Source: Toxorhynchites rutilus septentrionalis (Eukaryota; Arthropoda; Insecta; Diptera; Culicidae). Taken from it: a stretch of 64,000 nucleotides of DNA. Of the stretch, positions 46,970-57,469 are shown piece after piece. The position numbers and the translations under genes are program-made. The notes under the pieces are model-generated. The model did no database searches. It worked only from the letters and a program-made list of their open reading frames with translations, and was not told the DNA's origin. Positions within the stretch are counted from its first letter, which is position 1; the number at the start of each line of letters is the position of its first letter. The DNA lies in contig NC_073745.1 in assembly GCF_029784135.1 (NCBI RefSeq), positions 242,263,946 through 242,327,945 on the forward strand. The letters are read 5' to 3'.

Positions 46970-47308
46970 TTAAACATACGTGCGTGTGATTCAATAGTTT
47001 ACAACAAATCTGTGCCTGACGGTATGGAAACCAACGCCACCTTGGATTTGACAACGAAAATTGAGAAAAAAAGATTAAAATTACACTGCGTTGTAGCAAC
47101 TGTTTTTCACAAGTTGGCTGCTCGCTTGCTGAAGCGAGAGTAGAATACAAATCGCGGAGTCACTATTTTACACCCGTTTATCCTTCTTCGGCATTGTCTT
47201 TGTGTTTCGTGCGTGCGTGCGATTTACGTGCGACTGATTTGTACACCAAGCTTCACGGTAACTATTCCCGAATTAGAGACATTAGTAGAACATATTCTGT
47301 GATTTACC

Positions 47309-47418
47309 AGTTCGATTGGTATGCTAGGCATCAACGTTAAAATGATATCAGTAAAACGTGACCACTTTTTTATTTTGACATTCTTTTCTGAAAAACATAG
47401 TTCACCGTCAAAAACTGA
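47309..47418 (-). mobile_element. M1 terminal fragment
   Basis: TTCGATTGGTATG, ATCAACGTTAA, AAAACGTGACCACTTTTTTA, TTTTGACATTC and TTCACCGTCAAAAA correspond in reverse orientation to the left end of M1. Diverged and truncated. Confidence 0.45.
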
Positions 47419-47874
47419 ACAGAGGAATATGTTGTATCTGATGAAGTTGCATCGCTGTACACGACAGAACAAAATATAACATGGGTTCGACTCTATGATG
47501 TGCTTAATGGCACATATAAAATGGCAAAAAACGCAGATTTAGCTAAAGGACGGAAGCTCTAAACAACGAGTGTTCCAAATTCAAAAGAGTTATTTAATAG
47601 GGCTAAACAGAGAAGTAATAGTTGTTTAACAAAATTGTTATTTTGTTATGTACATGAACAGGAAGTAACAGAAAGGAGTAGTATGAGAAAATATTGTATA
47701 CAAATAAAAAGTATTGTATACAAATAAAACCCCTCATTTATTCTGATGTCAGAAATAACATGCTGTTCGTCTTACTGTTGAAAATAAAAAAAATAAAAAA
47801 TCTGTCGTTATTGGTGAAGAAACGCGTATAACTTTTTAAAATTACATATTTTCGTGAATTATTCAAATATGTCA
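47419..47874. other. Intergenic, nothing recognised
   Basis: AT-rich sequence with a short local duplication of GTATTGTATACAAATAAAA near 47,692-47,728. Confidence 0.4.
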
Positions 47875-49890
47875 CACTTTATACGCCGCGTATCTCAGCC
47901 GCATCCAAACAAATCTGCGTGCCAACCCAAGAGGATTCTGGAAACACGTTGATAGTCAAAGAAAAGAATCTGGTCTACCTACAGTCATGACGCGTGACAA
48001 CATTGAAGCGAACACTACAGAAGATATTTGTGAACTATTTCGGAACCAATTCAGTGGCGTTTTCGTTAGCGAAAGTCTCAGCAATGATCAGGTCTCTGCA
48101 ACTGTGACCAGTATACCCTGCCTGCCATCTATCGCAGCCTACCCTGTAATAAACTCAAAATCTGTAGAAAAGGCTTGCGGTAATCTGAAGAAATCTACTA
48201 ATGCTGGACCCGACAATATCCCATCTGTAATTTTGAAGATGTGCTCTAACAGCCTCTCGTTACCGCTGAGCATCTTGTTCAGCCGCTCCATCCTTAGTGG
48301 TACCTTTCCGAATGCATGGAAAAAATCATTCATCTTTCCTGTTTTCAAAAAAGGTTGCAAGAAGAATGTTAAGAATTATAGAGGAATCGCATGCCTATGT
48401 GCTATCTCCAAGCTTTTCGAGGTTATTGTGTTAGACTTCATTTCTCATGCCTGCAATAATTACATCGACGAGGAACAACACGGCTTCATGCCCAAACGAT
48501 CAACTGCAACAAATCTTGTTTTGTATACCTCGTTCATAGCTCGTTCACTTGAAAGGAGACAGCAGATCGACGCAATATACACTGATTTCCCTACTGCGTT
48601 TGACAAAATCAACCATAACATCGCTGTAGCTAAGCTTCAGCGCCTTGGTTTCAACGGCTCTTTTCTACGCTGGCTACGTTCTTATCTAACCGACCGTGTC
48701 ATGTCGGTGAAGATCGGTGATACCCTATCTACTCCATTTCCTGTAACATCCGGTGTTCCGCAAGGGAGTCATCTAGGTCCGTACATATTCCTTCTGTATC
48801 TTAACGACATCAATTTATGTTTGAAGTGCTTGAAACTTTCATACGCAGATGATTTCAAATTATTCCTTCCTGTGAATTCCACTGTAAACGCCGAGTTTCT
48901 TCAAAAACAGTTGGATATTTTCGACGAATGGTGTGTGAATAACAGAATGACTCTAAATCCATCGAAGTGTTCTGTGATATCGTTTTCCCGCAAGCGCTCT
49001 TCAATAATCTTCGATTATAAGCTGCATGGTGTAATATTGGAACGTGTCAACACCATTAAAGACCTTGGCGTCATGTTGGACTCCAAATTGACATTTCGTG
49101 CCCACATTTCCTACATCATGTCCAAAGCATCCAAATCGCTTGGCTTCATTTTCCGCGTTTCAAAGCAGTTTAAAGATGTGCATTGCATAAAGGCACTCTA
49201 CTGCGCATTGGTACGTTCAATTCTCGAGTACGCTTGTGTAGTATGGTCACCATACTACCAAAATAGCATTCAGCGAATCGAATCAATTCAACGGAAATTT
49301 GTCCGATTCGCCTTGCGCAATTTGCCGTGGAATGATCCTCTCAATCTTCCAAGCTATGAGGACCGTTGTAGACTGATAGGGTTGGACTTATTACGTTCTC
49401 GAAGAGATGTTGCCAAGGCCCTATTTACGTCAGATTTGATTTTATCAAACATTGATTGTCCTGAACTTCTTCGGTTGATAAATTTCAACATTAGCCGGCG
49501 TTATTTGCGTACCAATAATTTCTTGTTCCTCCCATCATCACGCACTAATTACGGTTATAATGAACTCGTTTCTAGTATGTGTTGTGTGTTTAACCGATGT
49601 AGTTCCTGTTTCGATTGTCATCTTTCTCGTTCGTCCCTCAAAGCTCTGTACTCTGTAGTCCTCACATAGATTTAGTTTACCAATAAGTTAGTTTTAAGAA
49701 GTATTTGTAGATTAGTAGTAAGGTCGATCATTAGGGCACTTATGTAAAGCCTGTTGACGTTTTTGAATAAATTAAATTAAATTAAATTAAAATAAATTAA
49801 ATTAAATTAAATTAAATTAAATTAAATTAAATTAAATTAAATTAAATTAAATTAAATTGAATTAAATTAAATTAAATAAAATTAAATTAA
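47875..49890 (+). mobile_element. LINE D: Jockey/CR1-group non-LTR element, 5' truncated, largely intact
   Basis: Homology begins at about 47,875 (YAAYLSRIQTNLRANPRGFW before the first Met of the long frame). The RT and C-terminal domain are open to 49,669, followed by a ~100-bp 3' UTR and a tail of TTAAA/AATTA units (49,765-49,890) that is typical of non-LTR 3' ends made of short repeats. The endonuclease is missing. No clear duplication was found. Confidence 0.9.
47987..49669 (+). pseudogene. LINE D ORF2 remnant: reverse transcriptase, 560 codons open
   Basis: Reverse transcriptase for target-primed insertion. The listed start is simply the first Met in the truncated frame, which is open further upstream; the true ORF2 start is lost. 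Motifs in order: STNAGPDNIPSVILK, PVFKKGCKKNVKNYRGIACL, HGFMPKRSTATNLV, IYTDFPTAFDKINHNI, SGVPQGSHLGPYIFLLYLND, catalytic YADD (48,842-48,853), NPSKCSVISFSRKR, IKDLGVMLDSKLTF, VRSILEYACVVWSP, and the C-terminal RKFVRFALRNLPWNDPLNLP. There is no internal stop or frameshift over 560 codons, in contrast with the other LINEs here, so this is the youngest RT fragment. Lack of endonuclease means it cannot move by itself. Confidence 0.92.
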
Positions 49891-50640
49891 ATTTAAATTA
49901 TATCAAAAACAGAAAGTGGGATTTATAATTTGAAATTATATATTATTCCTCGTTCTTGTACGTTCTTACGCATTCTCGTTAGATAGAACAAGCATAATTG
50001 CATTGAATTTGCATGCATGCATGGATGAAAGCCTCTAGTCGCCACTGGCCTTCTGTTATTATTTTTTTCCCATAGATAGAGTAGTGCGGGGCAAAGGTGC
50101 TCACGGGGCAAAAGTGTGCATTGGTGCATTCGAAACAAATGAGCATTAAAATTCGTAAAAAAAACATTGTATACGTTTGACACATTATTACACCAGCAGT
50201 TCTGTTACTGTTTCATTTTGTAGGCTCTAGTGTATATTTATAAACATAATGATAACGCTCTGAAACAGAACTATATATGTAAAGTATGAAAACATTTTAG
50301 TACAACACACAACACACACAACACACACACCTACCTTCTAAAAGCTGCAGTGCCTGGTGCGCAACTCGAAGATAATAAAAAAAGAGGAATATAAATGGTT
50401 AAAAAAAGAAGATAAAAGCTGTCAGGAAAAAGAGGAAGAAAAATCATAAATTACTTGGTAGGTGTAATTGTTACAAGCTGCCATTTCCTGGTTTAGATCC
50501 GTACTGAAAGCACGATTTTAAAAAGTGTATTCTAGTATTCTACAGTTATACCACAGAATACTTTAGAACAAAAGAAAGTGTGCTTAGGAAAATTGTAAGA
50601 ATCAGGTAGGATTCCAAAAAGGACCATAGAAGATTTAATC
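49891..50640. other. AT-rich flank with possible pogo-type end
   Basis: Near 50,082-50,125, GTGCGGGGCAAAGGTGCTCA and CGGGGCAAAAGTGTGC resemble the short G-rich terminal motifs of pogo-type elements; GGAGCAAAAGTGCGCACCG at 51,430 is similar. A CA-rich run (50,305-50,335) also occurs. Boundaries are not provable. Confidence 0.3.
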
Positions 50641-51180
50641 CAGTTATCAAACTAGCGGCAGTAGCCTTATACCTCCCTCTTTGTTAGGGTCCGTTATATC
50701 ATCCGCTGGAAACCTCCAGTGAACAGCACGGGAGAAATCTCTCGCTCTTAGCACGGAGTTTAAAACCAAACTTGCTTTAGCTGGTCCCCAGCAAAGCTTT
50801 GGGCGATCGTGACATCGTCATCCCGAGACCCGAGAGGAACTCAATCGCCAGGACATTGATACCCCGCCACCACGTGCATCAGGAGCAGCAGCAGCCGGCC
50901 GGCCGTCTCGACACACTACACACCCACACAGCAGCCATTGTATAATAGGTAACAATAAAAAAAATATACTTACCTGTTTTATATTGGTGATAATCCGAGC
51001 CCTTGACACGCTAAATCACCTCGATCACGAGGAAAGCCGACCCTGAGAGCTACAGGCCTCAAGCTCGAGCTAGCCACCAAAAAAGAGGCCTTGAGAGCCC
51101 AACCTCAACGATCCCCGAGGCTCAGACCAGGGATCGAGGGTTAGAGGGAGGTCCGTCTGACCCCTATGAGTGTAATAGTT
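50641..51180 (+). mobile_element. LTR-retrotransposon leader-like relic with tRNA-Arg-type primer site
   Basis: After CCCCAGCAAAGCTT comes TGGGCGATCGTGACATC (50,799-50,815), close to the TGGCGACCGTGACAGG primer-binding site used by some LTR elements with tRNA-Arg. Upstream GC-richer sequence could be R-U5, and downstream sequence rich in CAGCAGCAGC and GAGG blocks could be leader. No gag or pol frame follows, and no second LTR was found. Confidence 0.28.
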
Positions 51181-51539
51181 CATACATATAAACAAGATAC
51201 ATTTCATGAGAGTGGCAAAAAGTTATGAGATAAGAAAAGTTTTGCATTGTTTTGATCTAATTTTTTCAATTTTAGGGATGACGATTTAGTTACCTAAAAT
51301 AACCGGAAAGCTGGAAGCTACATTGTCAAGGAAACCTTCATTCTATAGTAGATAATAGTGCGTATTCTTTTTTGTGAAAATGTTCAAGAGCTTTTTTAAG
51401 AAAATCGATTAGCTGAAAAATTGCTTCAGGAGCAAAAGTGCGCACCGTCGTTTTGCTATAAAAAAAATATATTAACTGTTTTCAACCAAAGTTTTAATGG
51501 GACCCACCATGAAAAACTAATTTGAAGAAATGCACTCCA

Positions 51540-51740
51540 GGAAAATGGCCCGAAAGAGGCTTCGGGAGGAAGTTTGATTTTACGGAAGTCAACGAACTCC
51601 AGCACGAATTCAACCAAGTTGCGAAACTGGCAGGAAGAGATTGGGCTTCTAGCTTCATGAGGAAATATCGTCTGTCTCTTCGAATCCCATAACAGCGCTC
51701 CAAGGCAGAGCGTCGGAATTCTCAGACCGAAATCCAAGAT
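51540..51740 (+). pseudogene. pogo-like transposase relic, CENP-B type DNA-binding domain
   Basis: Plus frame reads ERGFGRKFDFTEVNELQHEF, NQVAKLAGRDWASSFMRKYR, LSLRIP and then a stop. This matches the second helix-turn-helix (HTH_CenpB) of pogo/jerky transposases, whose family form is 'FAE.N.I.H.FN...K.AGKDWY..FM.R...LSLR.PE'. A stop directly after RIP and the missing catalytic domain show it is a remnant. Confidence 0.72.
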
Positions 51741-51745
51741 GAGAA

Positions 51746-52700
51746 AAAAATAAACAATTGCTTAAAAATAATTCAAAATGAATTTAAAATGAAAAATGTT
51801 TTTATTTTAAATTTAATAACGGCTATGTTTCGATTATGTTTATGTATTCACAATAAACTTCAAATAAATATTGTTTTTTTGAACATTCATACGCTATAAA
51901 TCAAATAAATGAGATGAAGGTAACTATATATTACAAACTTGATTTGTTAATATAAAGAATTCTGTTTCAAATGTTGGACATTTCAGAAATGTTATATTGT
52001 CAGTCTCCTTCCGAAAAAAAATCGTAATGTCTCAATTGATTCCATTTTCTGCTTATTGGGATTGTTTTTTCTCTGCATTTGAGAATACATGCTGCCTATC
52101 TTTTCCTCAGTCCAAAAATTCGAAATAATTGAATTTACACTTTTATCCATTTTTTGCATAAGCAGCCCCGTGCAGATCTCCAGTGTCCGGTATTGCATAA
52201 TGAAAAATTTACGTAAACACGTTCGTCGCCCACCGCGGCGTTTTTGAGTTTCTTGCGGAGCCCATCTTGCGAATAACTTATTAAATGATGATCAAATTTA
52301 GTTTGTAGTCATTTTTTACATGATCTAGCAATATTTTTATTAGTTTGAAGACGAATTGACAACAATAACACATGCCAAAGTAATGTTATATGGGTTTCCC
52401 AAAAAACTGCAGTACAAACCATCCATACTATAAATGAATAAAAAGCATAGTATAAACATTATAATTATTAAGGTTTTAAGATTTTTTACATATCCTATAG
52501 TTACATTTAGGCGCCTATTCTATCCAATTCCTTTTTAAAATTCTATTCAATTTGAACGAGGAAAGTGTCACCCATATCTGGGTGACGGGGCGACGAAGTG
52601 TTAATACTTGGAGCGAACCATGAAAAATGCGCCTGACAGTCAACGTGTTAACAGTAAAAATCTATCTATAATAATGATTTGTATCCAAACGAAATCTAAT
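51746..52700. other. Intergenic, AT-rich
   Basis: No gene or repeat family recognised. GTGTCACCCATATCTGGGTGAC near 52,566-52,585 is a short inverted repeat. Confidence 0.4.
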
Positions 52701-52705
52701 AAAAA
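52701..52705 (-). terminator. Pol III terminator of tRNA-Cys
   Basis: Five T residues on the minus strand, 10 bases beyond the tRNA 3' end, as expected for RNA polymerase III termination. Confidence 0.75.
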
Positions 52706-52715
52706 GATTCGGCAG

Positions 52716-52787
52716 AGGGGGCACCCGGGTTTGAACCGGGGACCTCTCGATCTGCAGTCGAATGCTCTACCACTGAGCTATACCCCC
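52716..52787 (-). tRNA. tRNA-Cys (anticodon GCA)
   Basis: 72-nt cloverleaf on the minus strand. Acceptor stem GGGGGTA/TGCCCCC (one T-G wobble) with T as discriminator; D arm GCTC-AGTGGTA-GAGC; anticodon stem and loop TTCGA-CTGCAGA-TCGAG with anticodon GCA; T arm CCCGG-TTCAAAC-CCGGG. The internal A box (TAGCTCAGTGGTAGAGC) and B box (GGTTCAAACCC) are intact. No intron, no mismatch in the T or acceptor stems, and a T5 terminator follows, so it looks functional. A plus-strand open frame crossing it (52,608-52,817) is incidental. Confidence 0.97.
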
Positions 52788-52970
52788 TTCATAGACTCCA
52801 ACTTTATTTCGTGCTGAAAAACAAACTGAATTTAAGCCAGCTCGCTGCGTTGTCTGAGTGACGAGTGGGAAAAAACGAAACACGAAATAAGTACTTGTTA
52901 ACCAACCCAGCGACATCTTGTTCAATGTAACTCACTAACAGAACATCGTTGTTTCCTTGTAGACCTTATC

Positions 52971-53004
52971 TATTTATAGCGTATGAAAAATTCTACTCAG
53001 CGTT
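52971..53004 (+). promoter_or_regulatory. Candidate RNA polymerase II core promoter (TATA + initiator)
   Basis: TATTTATA at 52,971-52,978 and CTCAGCG (A at 52,999) are 28 bp apart, within the usual range. DNA downstream to about 53,350 is GC-richer and has overlapping 84-89-codon frames on both strands (52,983-53,252), none recognised. This could start a transcript running right; it is unproven. Confidence 0.25.
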
Positions 53005-54304
53005 TCGAAAGCCGCCACAGCGCAGAGAGTGCGTCTCCCGCGGGTAGGCGTGCCACACAATGCGCGGTTCGATTGTGTGCAGACAGATTCGCACCGCTCT
53101 CAGTTTCGACGAAAAAACGTTTCGAAGAACCTGAAGGTGGGACTTCGATTGAAAACGTCGAATTCGAATGTAAACACAGCTACCGGTTTTTAGGAAGTCG
53201 GGAATCGATATTGGCACTATCACCGAAGAACCCCACAACGCCCACACGATAGCCGCTCGAGTATTGCAGTTGGCATCTTGCTTGCTTGCCGGGCAAAACT
53301 CGCTGGGTGTTTATTGGGTCTCATTAAGAAACGCTAACAGCCATGCATCCGGTTCTTAAATATGAAACAACACAACGCCGAGGTGATAAAAGATGAAGGT
53401 CCACATAAAGTTTGTGTTTTAAGCTTTGTGCTTCGTCTCAGGTCGTATATCTGCGACAAGAAGTGCATGCGGACTGATAGGTCAAACAGGCTCTGAACCT
53501 TGAATTGAAAGAAACATATAATGATATCCACCATCTTAGAAAAAAAAAAAAATCTATGTGTACCAAATAATAATAGTACTAATATTAACTACATTGATAT
53601 TGACCGATGCTTCATTCGACGTGAAGAAGTTTTGTACCACTCACTCTTCCTCCCACTCATGATTTCCATAAAATTCAATAAACGGAATGTTACTCAATCA
53701 AATTTTCTTCATTATTATTATTCACTTCCACTCTCTGTATCCGAAATAATCCACATTATCCTCCTCAGCTAAACAATACAAATGTAAGTGTAAAAAATAC
53801 ATCTTCTCGGATTGCCTTGTAAATTTTTATTTTCCATTTTCAATTGTGAACTTAAGCTAAGCTTCAAAATAACCCTTATTTTCGTTTCACAACGCACTGT
53901 TGAAATTGTGTCCCACGTTGTTCTACTTGCTTTATTGAATAATAGGAGAGGAATTTTGCTTCCGAAAATCGGTTCGTTTCGCTTCAAAGTTAATCATTGC
54001 AGTGATTTGTGGTTAAGAAAAATGTTAACGTATCTTTAGTTTTGCTACAGGAGAACTAGGTACATATTGAAACACATCGCTTATGCCGGGTTTATACGTT
54101 GTAAGTTACTTGATGTTAAACGTCAAACGAACCGAAGAATGACGAACGTACTCATGCCATGAAAGTTGACATTTAATTTGTATGTATGGAGCTACACGCC
54201 CGTTTAATAACAAAAAAAAACTTTGAAGTAGCTCTGTTGCAGGACGAGAGATTTTTGTCGACACAATGAAAAAAAAGTTTTATTGGTATGGAATTTGGAA
54301 AGGC
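53005..54304. other. Unassigned
   Basis: GC-richer to 53,350, then AT-rich. Frames of 64-89 codons lack domains. A 12-base A run sits near 53,540. Confidence 0.35.
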
Positions 54305-54430
54305 TTTTGACGTAGAACTATGGAAAGATGTTTACATTAATTGATCGAGAATATGTCTACGCATCTATCACAATGAACAATTTTTTTTTTTTTTTTTTGA
54401 GATAAACAATTGAATAATTGTGAATTGTCA
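54305..54430 (+). mobile_element. M1 fragment
   Basis: CTTTTGACGTAGAACTA is the M1 left end, joined directly to GGAAAGATGTTTACATTAAT and ATGTCTACGCATCTATCAC, which match the 46.2-kb fragment. Probably a deletion derivative. A 17-base T run follows. Confidence 0.5.
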
Positions 54431-54572
54431 AGCATTAGCTAAACGCCCTAAATCCCATGTTTTGGTTGTCCCGATTTTCGCTCCACAATTTCGACTGACT
54501 AAAAAGAGCAACCAGAGTTATCGCGGAATACGAAAACAGGCTTCAAAACCAAGGAGCATGGGGAAATCGTCA

Positions 54573-56048
54573 TTAGGGAGTATTCTAGTGTGAAGACGCG
54601 AATTTCGGACGTTTTTCCGAGCTCCGTATAAATAAAACAAAGAATATTTTTACCATCCATTATACCCTTATTTACTCATCTATCTTTTAACAATGAAACA
54701 AAAATTGAAAGGAGAAAAAATATTCATAACTAAAATAGTTTGGAGCTTATGATGAGATGAGAGAGGTACAAAAAGTTGTGCCATGGCGTACACAGTTCCA
54801 GCCCTTCTGGTTTTCTGAAATCAAAAGATCGAACAGATTCTGATTCAGTAAAGATGCCGCTATCGCATGAATCTCGGACAGGTCCAAAATATCTTTTTTG
54901 ACAAAATGGCGGCCGCTTGAAAAACAAAATACGGTTTAAAAAAATTTTTCTTACGCTCCCCGATTTTCAAAAAATAGTAAAATTTAAAAATTATCCTTTT
55001 TTAGGGGTTCATGCGATAGAGAGATGCCTGCAGATTGTATCCATATAAATTCGACAAGAGTCGATTCAGTATAACTTGAGGTATCCTGTACCAGTGCTGA
55101 AAATATTCACGTTCACGACATTCAAATTCGGTGAATTTTTGTCTTCCTTGTATTGATAAACTACTGCTCAAGCGAGAGTCGATAAATATGAAACAACACT
55201 ATCAATGAACCCCAGTGGAATGAACATCAACATCAGCTTACCATGAAGTTCATTTTTCATTTGCATCCTCCTTTTCGTCATGGTATTCGTAAGGTCGAAA
55301 ATGAAGATCATTGCGTGTTAGTGAAAATCAAAGCATGAAATTCAGCGTCACCAATTGAGAGTGAAATCGATTAATGGTAAAGGATGGCAATTCATCACAC
55401 AAAATTCTTTTTTTTGGCGACTTCAGCAATGGAATGCATAGAATAACTCTTGCTACGTTTTATGAATCTATTCACGAGTGCCCGGAAATGGCATACACCA
55501 CAATTTATATGTGCAATGGGTGACACGTTTTCAATAAAAATTCACTGCAAGCGATGAAGATCAACTTAACGTTCGTGATAATCACCTGAATCAATAATTG
55601 ACAATAATTGACAGTAATGAAAGTGCCTGAATGCAAGCTTTCCGAAATTCGTTCATGCTGTTTTCGATCAATATACCAGACAAAGTTCGCGCGTCTCGAC
55701 TCTTATGTTATGCTCATTATGACAGATATGGTGTTGAGCTTCAACAGAAGAGAATTCATCCGATACTGGGAAAAATATAATTCCTTCATTCGTGAATAAA
55801 TTTTAATAATTTGTGGCACTGTCCTGTACGCCAGTTTAAAATAAACACTTTCGAGAAAAACACGTTTGAAGATCATTGTTATGGCAGTACCAGGTTAAAT
55901 ACCGCATCACTAAAATGGCTCTAACTCGGTAAATAATAGGATTTTCGATAAGTTCTTTCTAGGGTATATTCTAAAATGCCTAAACTACATAAATATGATG
56001 GAACAAATTTTGATTTTCCCAAATTTGTAGACTAGAATACTGCCCTAA
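54573..56048 (-). mobile_element. T1 element, copy 2, with nested hAT MITE
   Basis: Inverted ends TTAGGGAGTATTCTAGTG (54,573) and, from the right, TTAGGGCAGTATTCTAGTC (56,048) agree except for one gap and a terminal mismatch. Interior is the inverse of the 42.7-kb copy. Without the 730-bp insertion at 55,092-55,821 and its 8-bp duplication the element is about 738 bp. No transposase. Confidence 0.75.
55092..55821. mobile_element. hAT-type MITE, 730 bp, TCCTGTAC duplication, inside T1
   Basis: TCCTGTAC at 55,084-55,091 and 55,822-55,829 is an exact 8-bp duplication. Ends CAGTGCTGAAAAT and, from the right, CAGTGCCACAAATT match for the first six bases and loosely beyond. A 63-codon frame (55,608-55,799) shows no transposase signature. 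Removal restores continuity with T1 copy 1 (GATATCTCAAG...GTACG-CCAG). Confidence 0.82.
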
Positions 56049-56265
56049 TGAACTTTAAAAAAGCTTAAAGGCTCTATAGCAGGGTTTCTCAAAGTGGTCG
56101 CCTTGGGGTCGATTTCGGTTCCCCAGGGGTCGACAGAAACGAAAATTGATTTTGGGGGTCGACGAGGTCTGAATATCGACCCCTATACAATAACCCAAGT
56201 CCTTATTTGAAATATTTAAGATGCTCCATAAGTTGTTACATGAACTACCCTGTTATTAGAATGAC

Positions 56266-56969
56266 CAGGGTTGCCACATTTGATCCTGTAAAATTTTCTG
56301 AAAAAGTCTGTATATCTGTATTTTATCAAATAAATCTGTATCAAAAAACTAACGGATAAAACAGAAAGAAAGGTTTATTTTCATTTTGAATTTATTGTTC
56401 TTATTTATGGTTTGCTTAAGTCGTATCAATACAACAAAATAAATCATAAAAAAGTTTTCTCATAATAAATTGTATGGTGTTTATACACATATGTTGAACT
56501 TTGTTTTTCTTAAATTTTTCGTCAATTTCATCCTTGACGCTCCTCCTTGAGACGATACAGAGTTCCTTGCTTTCAAAATAGAGTCCATCATTATGGATGC
56601 CAACCGATTTCAGAACATTGTTTTGTTGGCATTGTGAAGCGAGAATATTCACTTAAAACACGCTGATGAATGTGGAATTATCAAAAAGTGTCCCAAAAAC
56701 ATACTTAGTAGGGATGGAGAAGTGAGGTGACATTTCATATGGTTCAACATACATTTCTTCATGACTTAACGATAAAAAAACAAAGTTTATTAGTAAGATG
56801 GTAGACAGAGAAAATGAACTAATCAATTTAACATTTAAATTTGAATTTGAAAAAAAAATTTATTCTGTATCTTTGCAAAAATCTGTAATTCTGTATATAC
56901 AGATTCGGCATCTGAAATTTGGCGAAAAATCTGCAAAATACAGAATATTCTGTATATGTGGCATCCCTG
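56266..56969. mobile_element. hAT-type MITE, 704 bp, AGAATGAC duplication, nested
   Basis: AGAATGAC at 56,258-56,265 and 56,970-56,977; inverted ends CAGGGTTGCCACATTTG and, from the right, CAGGGATGCCACATATAC. TCTGTA motifs fill both subterminal regions, mirroring the style of the 22.86-kb element (TGCCACA end, GGTACAGATT repeats). No transposase. Confidence 0.85.
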
Positions 56970-57170
56970 AGAATGACTAATATCTTAGTAGAAAATATTA
57001 TTGCTGTATATTTGAAAAACTCAACAAGATGAAAAATAAGAAAGGATAAAAAATACTGGATGAAAAATTCGGCAAGTAAAAAAAACTTGAACAGGTTCGT
57101 GCATGATTATGTGTTTGAGCATACGAGTCCTTCAGGCATGTTTAACATTTCTCTGAATTTTAAACATATA

Positions 57171-57218
57171 CGCGATTTAACACGAATTAACCATATGGTT
57201 AATTCGTGTTAAATCGCG
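57171..57218. repeat. Perfect 48-bp palindrome
   Basis: Arms of 24 bases, CGCGATTTAACACGAATTAA followed by CCAT, mirror exactly with no spacer, the centre being CCATATGG. Flanks are not related. Confidence 0.97.
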
Positions 57219-57469
57219 AAGTCATCATCAAATTCATGTCCAAACATACTCCTGATATTTCACTATATAACAAGCCTGCCCTTAGGTTGAATATTGAATT
57301 ATAATGTATTCAACTTCTAATTTAATTCAAGAGATTACTAGGTATTTACATAGCTAAATGGAGTGAACTAGAATAAACTGACTAAAAAAGAATTTACAAA
57401 ATGCTTGGTCCTCTATGTACAATTTTTTTTTAATTATTTCAGGAAACTTGAGATGGGTCGCGAATAGGG

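Noticed and set aside
49765..49890. Independent microsatellite (TTAAA)n
   Set aside because: It directly follows the LINE D 3' UTR in the expected place and is best read as the element's 3' tail.
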